Below are positions 43,175-51,404 of a stretch of DNA of 64,000 bases, piece by piece. A program made the position numbers and the translations under genes. Location of the stretch: positions 4,218,501 through 4,282,500 of the forward strand of contig NZ_CP101125.1 in assembly GCF_024296925.1 (NCBI RefSeq), given 5' to 3'. The notes under the pieces are model-generated. The model was not told the origin of the DNA. It made no database searches and worked only from the letters and a program-made list of their open reading frames with translations. Each line of letters opens with the position of its first letter. Position 1 is the stretch's first letter. Source of the stretch: Pseudomonas nunensis. GTDB lineage: Bacteria; Pseudomonadota; Gammaproteobacteria; Pseudomonadales; Pseudomonadaceae.

Positions 43175-43512
43175 GATTCATCCCTCCACCCTGGCACCGT
43201 CAATTCCCAGGCCAGGCTGCGGCGAATCGCAGCGTCGGGTAGACGCTCGCCACTTTCGATCAAGGCCAGATAAGACGGGCTGATGCCTACCGTGCGGGCG
43301 AGCGCCTCAATGGCGATGCCCTTCCCTTCGCGCAAACTGCGGAGTTGATCCAGACCCGGAAGAATCTGGTCTGGTGTTGCCGTCGGGCGCTCTGGAGCGG
43401 CCTGCGGCGGTTGTGGATCGATGCCTGCTGCTTTCAGTAGAGCCTGATACTGAGCCCATGGCAAAACCGCATATTCGGGCTCGCCTTCGCGTGTGATTAT
43501 CTGAATATCCAT
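43171..43512 (-). CDS. XRE-type HTH protein with antitoxin-like N terminus
   Basis: The ATG at 43512 follows GGGGAAG and gives 113 residues. Residues 1-35 (MDIQIITREGEPEYAVLPW...) resemble the beta-rich start of Phd/YefM- or HigA-like antitoxins, a proline-rich linker follows, and the C-terminal XRE domain reads LRSLREGKGIAIEALARTVG-ISPSYLALIESGER. It probably autoregulates the three-gene operon. Confidence 0.8.
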   Translation of the reverse strand: MDIQIITREGEPEYAVLPWAQYQALLKAAGIDPQPPQAAPERPTATPDQILPGLDQLRSLREGKGIAIEALARTVGISPSYLALIESGERLPDAAIRRSLAWELTVPGWRDES

Positions 43513-43616
43513 GACTTCCCCGTAGGACAACGACACTTAGCGAGTCGGCACTTTTCCCTTGAAGTGTAATCCTAACAGCGGCCAAGGTCGCGGGGGCATC
43601 AATCTATGGACGAAAC

Positions 43617-44081
43617 TCAATCAATCCGGTCTTTTTTTGGCGCTTGGAGCTGAAGTTGTTCCGGGGTATCGGGCAGTCGTTCGACCACCGCGAGCTTCTC
43701 CGGCAACTGCCGATTGCGCCAGGCGCGGAAGGCGTTGAGTTCGTCGTCGAGGGTTTTCATCACCCAGGCCAGCACGGCGATGTCGTCGAGCATGCCGAAC
43801 ACGGGGATAAAATCCGGGATGGCGTCGAGTGGACTGAGGAAGTACATCAGGCCAGCCACGACGGTCAGGATCGATTTGCGGCTGATGGCCCGGTACTCGC
43901 CACGCCAGTAGGCCAGGCACAGGGCCTGCAACAGGCGCAGGTCGTCCTTGAGTTTGCCTAGGCGACCACCTTCGCTGGCGCCTTTGCTGGCCACGGCGAA
44001 CAGCAGGGTCGGCAGGCGACCCCGGGCGAGAAGGCGTCCGGCCAATGGCAGGAAACGAGCGAAATTCCAGGGTGCTTTCAT
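43617..44081 (-). CDS. DUF1232 (YkvA-like) membrane protein
   Basis: The ATG at 44081 lies behind GGGAGGAAAAG and gives 154 residues. The DUF1232 motif YFLSPLDAIPDFIPVFGMLDD is at about residues 78-98, in a hydrophobic hairpin. The C terminus (EQLQLQAPKKDRID) is encoded by the second copy of the 24-bp repeat. A perfect inverted pair of DnaA boxes lies 20 bp upstream. The function of DUF1232 proteins is unknown. Confidence 0.85.
   Translation of the reverse strand: MKAPWNFARFLPLAGRLLARGRLPTLLFAVASKGASEGGRLGKLKDDLRLLQALCLAYWRGEYRAISRKSILTVVAGLMYFLSPLDAIPDFIPVFGMLDDIAVLAWVMKTLDDELNAFRAWRNRQLPEKLAVVERLPDTPEQLQLQAPKKDRID
43639..43662 (+). repeat. 24-bp direct repeat, copy 2 (inside DUF1232 gene)
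   Basis: Identical to 38094-38117. Here it encodes the residues PEQLQLQAP near the end of the DUF1232 protein on the opposite strand. Confidence 0.85.
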
Positions 44082-44100
44082 CTTTTCCTCCCGCTGAAAT

Positions 44101-44125
44101 GTTATCCACACAAATTGTGGATAAC
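44101..44125. promoter_or_regulatory. Paired inverted perfect DnaA boxes
   Basis: GTTATCCACA (44101-44110) and TGTGGATAAC (44116-44125) form a perfect 10-bp inverted repeat around CAAAT; both contain the consensus DnaA box TTATCCACA. The pair lies 20 bp upstream of the DUF1232 start. Further perfect boxes occur at 46163 and 48025. Confidence 0.55.
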
Positions 44126-44206
44126 CTTGTGAACAGAGCTGCATTTCACGGCTGAGAGCCCCGTTTTATAAGGGCTCAACTCAGATCGGGCGTTTTTTAC
44201 TCACAT

Positions 44207-44238
44207 AAAAAAACCCAAGATTTCATTGACTTGGCGGT
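44207..44238 (-). terminator. Second terminator-like hairpin, minus strand
   Basis: CCAAG...CTTGG then GTTTTTTTAT, 140 bases beyond the FKBP gene. It may be a back-up terminator or end an antisense transcript. Confidence 0.5.
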
Positions 44239-44328
44239 CCGGTGCGGCTAGCCCAAGCGCTCACACTGGCTATGACTCCAGCCTACAGCATCCGTTCGCT
44301 TTCTTTGCGCTTTGCCAAATGCCAGATA

Positions 44329-44360
44329 CAACAACGCCCCGCTTAATGCGAGGCGTTGTT
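44329..44360 (-). terminator. Terminator of FKBP gene
   Basis: AACGCCTCGC-ATTAA-GCGGGGCGTT followed by GTTG, 20 bases past the stop on the minus strand; on the plus strand the same stem ends in TTTTTG, so it may work both ways. Confidence 0.7.
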
Positions 44361-44377
44361 TTTGTCGCAGACGTCGA

Positions 44378-45091
44378 TTACTTGGCGGCGTCTTGTTTCG
44401 CTGGATCTTTGATTGCCAGCAGTTCCAGGTCGAATACCAGCACCGAGTTGGCCGGGATTGCCGGGCTTGGGCTTTGCGCGCCGTAAGCCAGGTCGCTAGG
44501 AATGTACAGCTTGTACTTCTCGCCGACGTGCATCAGTTGCAGGCCTTCGACCCAACCCGGGATCACACCGCTGACCGGCAGATCAATCGGGCTACCGCGA
44601 TCAACCGAGCTGTCAAAGGTAGTGCCGTTGGTCAGCTTGCCGGTGTAATGAACAGTCACTACGTCGGTCGGCTTAGGCTGAGGGCCGTCGGCTTTTTTCA
44701 CGACTTCATATTGCAGACCGGATGCAGTGGTCACTACACCGGCTTTCTTGGCGTTGTCTTCGAGGAATTTCTTGCCAGCGGCTGCCGACTCTTCGCTCAT
44801 TTTCGCCATGCGTTCTTCTGCACGCTTTTGCAGTGCTGCGAAGGCCTCGACCAGTTCGTCGTCCTTCAGCTTTTGTTCTTTCTTGCCGACGGCATCTTCG
44901 ATGCCTTGGGCTACGGCCTTGGAATCCAGATCATCCATGCCTTCCTGAGCCAGGCTCTTGCCCATGTTCAGGCCAATCCCGTAGGAAGCTTTTTGCGCCG
45001 GGGTTTTCAGCTCTACGCTGGTCTGCGAATCACAACCCGCAAGTACCAGGCTTACCAGGGCCACCGCCGCCGCCAACCGATGCTGTTTCAT
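44378..45091 (-). CDS. FKBP-type peptidyl-prolyl isomerase lipoprotein
   Basis: The 237-residue protein has a lipoprotein signal peptide with lipobox LAGC (Cys20). The N-terminal dimerisation domain (about 30-120, TPAQKASYGIGLNMGKSLAQEGMD) is of the FkpA/Mip type, and the C-terminal FKBP domain (about 130-230) has VTVHYTGKLTNGTTFDSS, SGVIPGWVEGLQLM and AYGAQSPSPAIPANSVLVFDLEL with the usual drug-binding-pocket aromatics. It should fold periplasmic or outer membrane proteins. Confidence 0.93.
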   Translation of the reverse strand: MKQHRLAAAVALVSLVLAGCDSQTSVELKTPAQKASYGIGLNMGKSLAQEGMDDLDSKAVAQGIEDAVGKKEQKLKDDELVEAFAALQKRAEERMAKMSEESAAAGKKFLEDNAKKAGVVTTASGLQYEVVKKADGPQPKPTDVVTVHYTGKLTNGTTFDSSVDRGSPIDLPVSGVIPGWVEGLQLMHVGEKYKLYIPSDLAYGAQSPSPAIPANSVLVFDLELLAIKDPAKQDAAK

Positions 45092-45353
45092 GCTATTTCC
45101 TTGTTCATGCGCCTAAAGGGCAATCGAATAAAGCCGCGAGCTTATCAGGCGGCCACGACCAATGGCTACCGGCATGAGAGCAGGATACTGCTGATAAGTT
45201 CAGGTCTTTTAAAGCATTTCGGGAATGAGCTGGATGAAGTTTCTGTCATCTTCTTCTTATAGACGTCGATGCCGGATCCCACAACATCTGGCGTAATGGC
45301 CACTTGCCGCCACCCATGGAGCTGAGGCATAAGAGAGCTAAAAATCGACAAGG

Positions 45354-47171
45354 ATGTTTATCTTGCGCCTCTTATCCCGCTTGCTGGTTCTGACCGTTGT
45401 GCTGCTGGTGCTCGGGTTGGCCGTGGTTCTGTACTACATGGCCAATCCGAAGCTGCCTGACTACTCCCCCGCGCAACAGGTGCATTACCTGGAGCAGTGG
45501 AGCGCGGCTGATCGTCAGACTTACTACTTCACCCCCCAGGGCACCCAGGTCAAAGGCCTGCGTTACGACTGGTTCGAGGCGCTGGAACTGCCGTTCTCGC
45601 AGCAGCGATTCGCCGCCCCGGAATACCTCGCGCGCTTCGGTTTTCTGATCGATCCCGCGCAGAAAGCCACGCAGAACAACCCTGGCAACTTGCCCGTGGG
45701 TTTTGCCCGGCACCAGAATCCTGGCAGCCAGGAGCAATTCCTCGACATCACCTGTGCCGCTTGCCACACCGGCGAATTGCGCTTCAAAGGCCAAGCCGTG
45801 CGGATCGATGGCGGCACGGCGCAGCATGTGCTGCCGTCCAGCGTGCCGACCTTGCGCGGCGGCAGTTTCGGTCAGGCATTGGTCGCCAGTCTTGTGTCGA
45901 CGTATTACAACCCGTGGAAATTCGAACGTTTCGCACGCAACGTGTTGGGCGCGGACTACGACGCCGGGCATCAAGCCCTACGCGAAAACTTCAAAAGTTC
46001 ACTCGATACCTTTGTGAAAGTCGCGTGGAATGACACCCATCGCGGACTCTATCCGACCGAAGAAGGCCCCGGCCGCGCCGATGCGTTCGGACGCATCGCC
46101 AACGCCACGTTCGGCGATGCGATTTCCCCCGCCAACTACCGCGTGGCCAACGCTCCGGTGGATTATCCACAGCTGTGGGATATCTGGACGTTCGACTGGG
46201 TGCAGTGGAACGGTTCGGCGCAGCAACCGATGGCGCGCAATATCGGCGAAGCATTGGGTGTCGGCGCGACATTGAATTTCTTCGACGCCAACGGCCAGCC
46301 GCTGCAAGGCAATGCTCGCTACCCTTCGAGCGTGCGCGTGCGCGACCTGAATCTGATCGAAGAAACCCTGCAACGCCTCAAGCCGCCTGCCTGGCCGGAG
46401 GATGTGCTGGGCAGCATCGATAAACCCTTGGCCGCTCAAGGTCGCGCGTTGTTCGCCGAAAACTGCGCCGGTTGCCATGTGCCACGAGTGAAGCCCGTCG
46501 ACGGACGCGAGGTGCAACAACTCAAACTGATTCCGGTCGCCGCGATCGGCACCGATCCTACCGCTGCAGACAATATCGCCAACCATCGCTTCGACCTGAC
46601 GTCGCTGCAATGGGACCCGGCGGAGCTTGGGCAACTGGACGTGCAATTGCACCCCAAACCCACCGAGCCGTTGGACTTGAGCAAGCTCTCAGTGGCCAAG
46701 GGGCTCGCCTACGTCACGGCGTTCGTCGAGAACCGGGCGTACCGCGAGGCCGATGTCACGCCAGCAGAGCGACCGAAACTGGATGGTTTCGGCTTGCCGA
46801 TCGGTGTTCAGGAGCTGCACGCCTATAAGGCCAGACCATTGGCCGGCGTGTGGGCCACGGCGCCGTTCCTGCACAACGGTTCGGTGCCGAGCATTTATCA
46901 GTTGCTCTCGCCTCAGGACGAGCGCGCGACCACTTTCTATAAAGGCAGCTTCGAGTACGACCCTCAACATCTCGGTTATCGCACCGAGGCCTTTAACAAC
47001 GGCTTTGTGTTCGATACGCGCATCACTGGCAATCACAACAGCGGCCACGAGTTCCGCGCCGGTGAGCGTGGCAACGGCGTCATCGGCCGCTTGCTGCAAC
47101 CGCAGGAACGCTGGGCGCTGCTGGAATACTTGAAAGTCCTGGGTGGTCCGTTGGAGGCGCAATTGCCATGA
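45354..47171 (+). CDS. Di-heme cytochrome c peroxidase-like protein, membrane-anchored
   Basis: The 605-residue protein begins with a signal anchor (about 5-28). It has two heme c motifs, C134-AAC-H138 and C371-AGC-H375, plus the sequences around PFLHNGSVPSIYQLL and GPRADAFGRIAN typical of the MauG/CcpA/RoxA superfamily. Its length and the long insert between the hemes resemble RoxA-like rather than classical CcpA proteins. It is 28 bp upstream of a catalase-family gene, so the two are likely co-expressed, perhaps in peroxide or lipid-oxygen chemistry in the periplasm. Confidence 0.85.
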   Translation: MFILRLLSRLLVLTVVLLVLGLAVVLYYMANPKLPDYSPAQQVHYLEQWSAADRQTYYFTPQGTQVKGLRYDWFEALELPFSQQRFAAPEYLARFGFLIDPAQKATQNNPGNLPVGFARHQNPGSQEQFLDITCAACHTGELRFKGQAVRIDGGTAQHVLPSSVPTLRGGSFGQALVASLVSTYYNPWKFERFARNVLGADYDAGHQALRENFKSSLDTFVKVAWNDTHRGLYPTEEGPGRADAFGRIANATFGDAISPANYRVANAPVDYPQLWDIWTFDWVQWNGSAQQPMARNIGEALGVGATLNFFDANGQPLQGNARYPSSVRVRDLNLIEETLQRLKPPAWPEDVLGSIDKPLAAQGRALFAENCAGCHVPRVKPVDGREVQQLKLIPVAAIGTDPTAADNIANHRFDLTSLQWDPAELGQLDVQLHPKPTEPLDLSKLSVAKGLAYVTAFVENRAYREADVTPAERPKLDGFGLPIGVQELHAYKARPLAGVWATAPFLHNGSVPSIYQLLSPQDERATTFYKGSFEYDPQHLGYRTEAFNNGFVFDTRITGNHNSGHEFRAGERGNGVIGRLLQPQERWALLEYLKVLGGPLEAQLP

Positions 47172-47199
47172 ACCCTGTCTCCGTCAAAAGGATTTGCTC

Positions 47200-48336
47200 A
47201 TGCTGATTACGCTTTGGCTGCGCCTCGGCGCCTTCCTCGGAAAACTCCTGCTTTGGCTGCTGGGCCTGGGCCTATTGGGTTGGGCATTGGCCACTGCGTG
47301 GTTTGCCTGGCAGCACAGTGGCGCGGTGTCCGCTGACGAGCAGATCCCGGCCGGTGAAGCGGCGATGACTCAGGACATCATCCAGACCGCCGTGCGCATC
47401 GTCGATCAACACCGTGAAAACACCCGCTATCTGCGCGATGCCCATGCCAAGGCGCATGGCTGTGTGAAGGCTGAGGTTCAGGTGCTGCCGGATCTGGCGG
47501 CGGAACTGCGTCAAGGTGTGTTCAGCGAACCGGGTAAAACCTGGCAAGCCACCGTGCGCCTGTCGAATGGCAACGCCTATCCGCAGTTCGACAGCATGCG
47601 CGATGCCCGGGGCATGGCGATCAAGTTGCTCGATGTGCCCGGCAAACCGTTGCTGGCCGATCAGGCGAATCGTCACGAGCAGGACTTCGTGATGTTCAGC
47701 CATCCGAATTTCTTTGTCAGCGATGTCGCCGAGTACCGTCAGAATGTGGCCGCGCAGGCTGACGGCAAATCGGTGATGGCGTTCTTTCCGGGTTGGGATC
47801 CGCGCACGTGGCAGGTGCGTCATTTGTTTATTGCCCTGGCGACGCTCTCCCCCGCCCCGGACAGTCCGACGCAGACTACGTACTTTTCGGTTTCGCCCTA
47901 CAAGTTCGGGGAAGCCAATGCCAAATTTCGGGTGATGCCGGATCCAGGAAGCTGCCCGGCCTATAACCTGCCGAAGCAGAATCAGGACCTGCCGAACTTT
48001 CTGCGCAGTGCGCTGAATCAACAGTTATCCACAGATCGCGTGCCGGCGTGCTTCGTCCTGCAGATCCAGCGCCAGGATGCGAACAAGTACATGCCGATCG
48101 AGGACACGAGCATTGAATGGCGCGAGAGTGATGCGCCGTTCGAGACGGTCGCGAAGATCAACGTGCCGGCGCAGGATTTCGATACCCCGGCGCTGAATCT
48201 GCAATGCGATAACCAGTCGTTCAACCCGTGGTTTGGGCTGGAAGCGCATCGGCCGATTGGCGGGATTAATCGTCTGCGCAAAGCGGTGTATGAAGCGGTG
48301 AGCGATTACCGCCATAGCCGCAACGCCGAGCAATAA
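47200..48336 (+). CDS. Catalase-family protein with N-terminal membrane anchor
   Basis: The ATG at 47200 follows AAAAGGATTT; the frame from 47143 is rejected. The 378-residue protein has a hydrophobic N-terminal segment (about 8-32), then a catalase-like domain: AEVQVLPDLAAELRQGVFSEPGKTWQATVRLSNGNAYP, DARGMAIKLLDVPG, QDFVMFSHPNFFV, YFSVSPYKFG. The classical catalase heme Tyr region is not evident, so a role as peroxygenase or lipid-hydroperoxide enzyme, as in catalase-related allene-oxide-synthase-like proteins, is possible. Its partner is the di-heme protein upstream. Confidence 0.82.
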   Translation: MLITLWLRLGAFLGKLLLWLLGLGLLGWALATAWFAWQHSGAVSADEQIPAGEAAMTQDIIQTAVRIVDQHRENTRYLRDAHAKAHGCVKAEVQVLPDLAAELRQGVFSEPGKTWQATVRLSNGNAYPQFDSMRDARGMAIKLLDVPGKPLLADQANRHEQDFVMFSHPNFFVSDVAEYRQNVAAQADGKSVMAFFPGWDPRTWQVRHLFIALATLSPAPDSPTQTTYFSVSPYKFGEANAKFRVMPDPGSCPAYNLPKQNQDLPNFLRSALNQQLSTDRVPACFVLQIQRQDANKYMPIEDTSIEWRESDAPFETVAKINVPAQDFDTPALNLQCDNQSFNPWFGLEAHRPIGGINRLRKAVYEAVSDYRHSRNAEQ

Positions 48337-48356
48337 CCCACAAATATGCACAACCC

Positions 48357-48452
48357 CTTGTGGGAGCGGGCTTGCTCGCGAAGGCGGTCTGTCAGCCAAC
48401 ATCTTCGGCGACTGACACACCGCTTTCGCGAGCAAGCCCGCTCCCACAGGGG
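48357..48452. repeat. REP pair (family 1)
   Basis: GTGGGAGCGGGCTTGCTCGC and inverse, separated by about 45 bp, after the catalase-family gene. Confidence 0.9.
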
Positions 48453-48481
48453 AATCGCGGCAGTCAGTCAAATCCCAGACG

Positions 48482-48510
48482 ACAAAAAGCCCGCATTAAG
48501 CGGGCGTTCT
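48482..48510 (-). terminator. Terminator of the distal tRNA pair
   Basis: GCCCGC-TTAAT-GCGGGC then TTTTTG on the minus strand, 40 bases downstream of tRNA-Asp. Confidence 0.7.
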
Positions 48511-48550
48511 GTGTGGTGACCTGGCGTTCAGCGTTCCAGGTTACCGAATA

Positions 48551-48627
48551 TGGCGCAGCGGACGGGACTCGAACCCGCGACCCCCGGCGTGACAGGCCGG
48601 TATTCTAACCGACTGAACTACCGCTGC
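48551..48627 (-). tRNA. tRNA-Asp (GTC), copy 1
   Basis: A 77-nt cloverleaf with acceptor GCAGCGG/CCGCTGC, D-loop AGTCGGTTAG, anticodon loop CTGTCAC (GTC), T-arm GCGGGTTCGAGTCCCGT, and encoded CCA. Confidence 0.95.
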
Positions 48628-48641
48628 GCGTAGCGTGAAAG

Positions 48642-48717
48642 TGGTGGGTGATGACGGGATCGAACCGCCGACATTCTGCTTGTAAGGCAGACGCTCTCCC
48701 AGCTGAGCTAATCACCC
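48642..48717 (-). tRNA. tRNA-Val (TAC), copy 1
   Basis: A 76-nt cloverleaf with acceptor GGGTGAT/ATCACCC, anticodon loop CTTACAA (TAC), T-arm GGCGGTTCGATCCCGTC and encoded CCA. It is transcribed just upstream of tRNA-Asp. Confidence 0.95.
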
Positions 48718-48849
48718 TTTACCTTCGTTGCGGGGCGCATTGTGCCACAGATTTTCATAAAGTGTTGATTTAATTGAATATTTTTTCAAATAAATCTGAA
48801 AACCGGTGAAACGACACGACCTGCGGGAACAACGTACAAACTTGAGGCA

Positions 48850-48878
48850 GAAAAAAACCCGCGTGAGCGGGCTTTTCC
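48850..48878 (-). terminator. Terminator of the proximal tRNA pair
   Basis: GCCCGC-TCAC-GCGGG then TTTTTTT on the minus strand, between the two tRNA pairs. Confidence 0.8.
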
Positions 48879-48916
48879 GTGGTGACCTGGCGTTCAGCAT
48901 TCCAGGTTACCGAATA

Positions 48917-48993
48917 TGGCGCAGCGGACGGGACTCGAACCCGCGACCCCCGGCGTGACAGGCCGGTATTCTAACCGACTGAACTACCGCTGC
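48917..48993 (-). tRNA. tRNA-Asp (GTC), copy 2
   Basis: Identical in sequence to the copy at 48551-48627. Confidence 0.95.
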
Positions 48994-49012
48994 GCGTAAC
49001 ACTAAGAACGAA

Positions 49013-49088
49013 TGGTGGGTGATGACGGGATCGAACCGCCGACATTCTGCTTGTAAGGCAGACGCTCTCCCAGCTGAGCTAATCACCC
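49013..49088 (-). tRNA. tRNA-Val (TAC), copy 2
   Basis: Identical to the copy at 48642-48717. The pair plus its flank is a direct duplication of about 140 bp. Confidence 0.95.
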
Positions 49089-49247
49089 TTCGCTTCGGTG
49101 TGGCGCGCATTCTACGGAGCACCCTAACCTCTGGCAAGCACTTTTTTAATTAATTTTCTCAGGCCTTCCAAAGGCTTAGAGAAGGGTTGGCCTATGGCGC
49201 CGCGAAGAGAATAATGCCCCCCTTTGTATAAAGGAGAGACTCGCCCC

Positions 49248-50168
49248 ATGTGGTTCAAAAACCTGCTTATCTATCGCCTGACCCAAGATCTGCCTTTTGA
49301 TGCCGAGGCGTTGGAAACTGCACTGGCGACCAAACTGGCGCGTCCTTGTGCAAGCCAGGAGTTGACCACCTACGGTTTCGTCGCGCCATTCGGCAAGGGC
49401 GAAGATGCTCCGTTGGCCCACGTCAGCGGCGACTTCCTGCTGATCGCCGCCCGTAAAGAAGAACGCATTCTGCCGGGCAGCGTCGTGCGTGACGCGGTGA
49501 AGGAAAAGGTCGAAGAGATCGAAGCCACGCAAATGCGCAAGGTCTATAAGAAGGAGCGTGATCAGATCAAGGATGAAATCATCCTGGCTTTCCTGCCGCG
49601 CGCCTTTATCCGTCGCTCGTCGACTTTCGCCGCCATCGCGCCGAAACAAGGCCTGATCCTGGTCAACTCGGCCAGCCCGAAACGCGCCGAAGACCTGCTG
49701 TCGACCCTGCGTGAAGTAGTCGGCACGCTGCCGGTACGTCCGCTGACCGTGAAAATGGCCCCGACCGCCACCATGACCGACTGGGTCAAAACCCAGAAAG
49801 CCGCGGACGACTTCTTTGTACTGGACGAGTGCGAACTGCGCGACACCCACGAAGACGGCGGCATTGTGCGCTGCAAGCGTCAGGACCTGACCAGCGAAGA
49901 AATCCAGCTGCACCTGAGCACCGGCAAAGTGGTGACCCAGTTGTCCCTGGCCTGGCAGGACAAGTTGTCGTTCATGCTCGACGACAAAATGACCGTCAAG
50001 CGCCTGAAGTTCGAAGACTTGCTGCAGGATCAGGCGGAACAGGACGGCGGCGAAGAAGCCCTCGGCCAACTCGACGCCAGCTTCACCCTGATGATGCTGA
50101 CCTTCGGCGACTTCCTGCCGGCGCTGGTTGAAGCGTTGGGTGGCGAAGAGACCCCACAAGGCATCTAA
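49248..50168 (+). CDS. rdgC: Recombination-associated protein RdgC
   Basis: The ATG at 49248 after AAGGAGAG gives [17 protein letters not shown] and 306 residues, the normal length; a start at 49224 would add eight atypical residues. RdgC forms a ring dimer that coats DNA and limits Rec[33 protein letters not shown] and [22 protein letters not shown] segments are those of the family. Confidence 0.95.
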   Translation: MWFKNLLIYRLTQDLPFDAEALETALATKLARPCASQELTTYGFVAPFGKGEDAPLAHVSGDFLLIAARKEERILPGSVVRDAVKEKVEEIEATQMRKVYKKERDQIKDEIILAFLPRAFIRRSSTFAAIAPKQGLILVNSASPKRAEDLLSTLREVVGTLPVRPLTVKMAPTATMTDWVKTQKAADDFFVLDECELRDTHEDGGIVRCKRQDLTSEEIQLHLSTGKVVTQLSLAWQDKLSFMLDDKMTVKRLKFEDLLQDQAEQDGGEEALGQLDASFTLMMLTFGDFLPALVEALGGEETPQGI

Positions 50169-50189
50169 AGCCTGGTGATTAACCCTGTG

Positions 50190-50276
50190 GGAGCGGGCTT
50201 GCTCGCGAAAGCGTTGTGTCAGTCAACATCCATGTCGACTGACACTCCCTCTTCGCGAGCAAGCCCGCTCCCACAT
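50190..50276. repeat. REP pair (family 1)
   Basis: GTGGGAGCGGGCTTGCTCGC and inverse, between rdgC and the BASS transporter gene. Confidence 0.9.
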
Positions 50277-50319
50277 GGGTTCCGTGTGATGTTCATAATC
50301 GAATAATAAGGATCAGGCC

Positions 50320-51285
50320 ATGCGCGCCCTCGCCGCTTTAAGCCGCTTCGTCGGCAACACCTTCGCCTACTGGGTGCTGATTTTCGCCGTCGTGGCGTTC
50401 TTGCAGCCTGCGTGGTTCATTGGCCTGAAAGGCGCCATCGTGCCGCTGCTGGGGCTGGTGATGTTCGGCATGGGCCTGACCCTCAAGCTCGAAGACTTCG
50501 CCGAAGTCGCTCGCCATCCATGGCGTGTGGCTCTGGGCGTGGTCGCTCATTTCGTGATCATGCCGGGTATGGCGTGGTTACTTTGCCAGGTGTTTCACCT
50601 GCCGCCGGAAATCGCGGTCGGCGTGATTCTGGTCGGTTGCTGCCCAAGCGGCACGTCGTCGAATGTGATGACCTGGCTGGCTCGCGGGGATCTGGCGCTG
50701 TCGGTGGCAATCGCCGCCGTCACCACCCTCCTCGCCCCGCTGCTGACCCCGGCGCTGATCTGGCTGCTGGCTTCGGCGTGGTTGCCGGTGTCGTTCATGG
50801 AGTTGTTCTGGTCGATCCTGCAAGTGGTGCTGCTGCCGATCGTGCTCGGTGTAATTGCTCAACGGGTGCTCGGCAACAAGGTGCGTCACGCGGTAGAAGT
50901 GTTGCCGCTGGTGTCGGTGGTGAGCATCGTGATCATCGTCGCGGCGGTGGTGGCGGCCAGTCAGGCGAAGATTGCCGAATCCGGCCTGCTGATCATGGCG
51001 GTGGTGATGCTGCACAACAGCTTTGGCTACTTGCTGGGTTACTTCACCGGGCGCCTGTTCAAGCTGCCGCTGGCCCAGCGCAAGTCGTTGGCACTGGAAG
51101 TCGGCATGCAGAACTCCGGTTTGGGCGCCGCGTTGGCCAGTGCGCACTTCTCGCCGCTGGCGGCAGTGCCGAGCGCGTTGTTCAGTGTGTGGCACAACAT
51201 TTCCGGGGCGCTGCTCTCGACGTATTTCCGCCGGATGAGCGAGAAAGAAGACCGGGAAATCGCAGCGCGGGAAGCAACGGAGTAA
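50320..51285 (+). CDS. BASS-family (bile acid:sodium symporter-like) transporter
   Basis: The 321-residue inner-membrane protein has about ten hydrophobic segments, with GCCPSGTSSNVMTWLARGDLALSVAIAA (near residue 105), the signature crossover region, and EVGMQNSGLGAALASAHF (near residue 265) with the second one. Bacterial relatives carry pantoate or other organic anions with sodium. The substrate is not known. Confidence 0.9.
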   Translation: MRALAALSRFVGNTFAYWVLIFAVVAFLQPAWFIGLKGAIVPLLGLVMFGMGLTLKLEDFAEVARHPWRVALGVVAHFVIMPGMAWLLCQVFHLPPEIAVGVILVGCCPSGTSSNVMTWLARGDLALSVAIAAVTTLLAPLLTPALIWLLASAWLPVSFMELFWSILQVVLLPIVLGVIAQRVLGNKVRHAVEVLPLVSVVSIVIIVAAVVAASQAKIAESGLLIMAVVMLHNSFGYLLGYFTGRLFKLPLAQRKSLALEVGMQNSGLGAALASAHFSPLAAVPSALFSVWHNISGALLSTYFRRMSEKEDREIAAREATE

Positions 51286-51332
51286 GCGCCAAACTTGATC
51301 CCCGGGTTAAGGATTGGCACTCTATGGCGCAA

Positions 51333-51383
51333 CGCGAGGACGACCTCGCGGCTCGATCGAGTCATTAATCTGGGGACGACCCC
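51333..51383 (+). promoter_or_regulatory. Guanidine-II riboswitch (mini-ykkC)
   Basis: Two hairpins with identical ACGA tetraloops: CGCGAGG-ACGA-CCTCGCG (51333-51350) and GGGG-ACGA-CCCC (51372-51383), spaced by about 20 nt and ending 10 nt before the GGAGG ribosome site of sugE (51394-51398). Tandem ACGR-loop hairpins in front of a SugE/Gdx gene define this riboswitch class. Guanidine binding should dock the two loops and free the ribosome site. Confidence 0.92.
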
Positions 51384-51404
51384 GTCAATCGATGGAGGTC
51401 TTTC

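Noticed and set aside
48907-49137. 76-codon open frame over the tRNA genes
   Set aside because: It lies on the tRNA-Asp/tRNA-Val cloverleafs and is not a protein.
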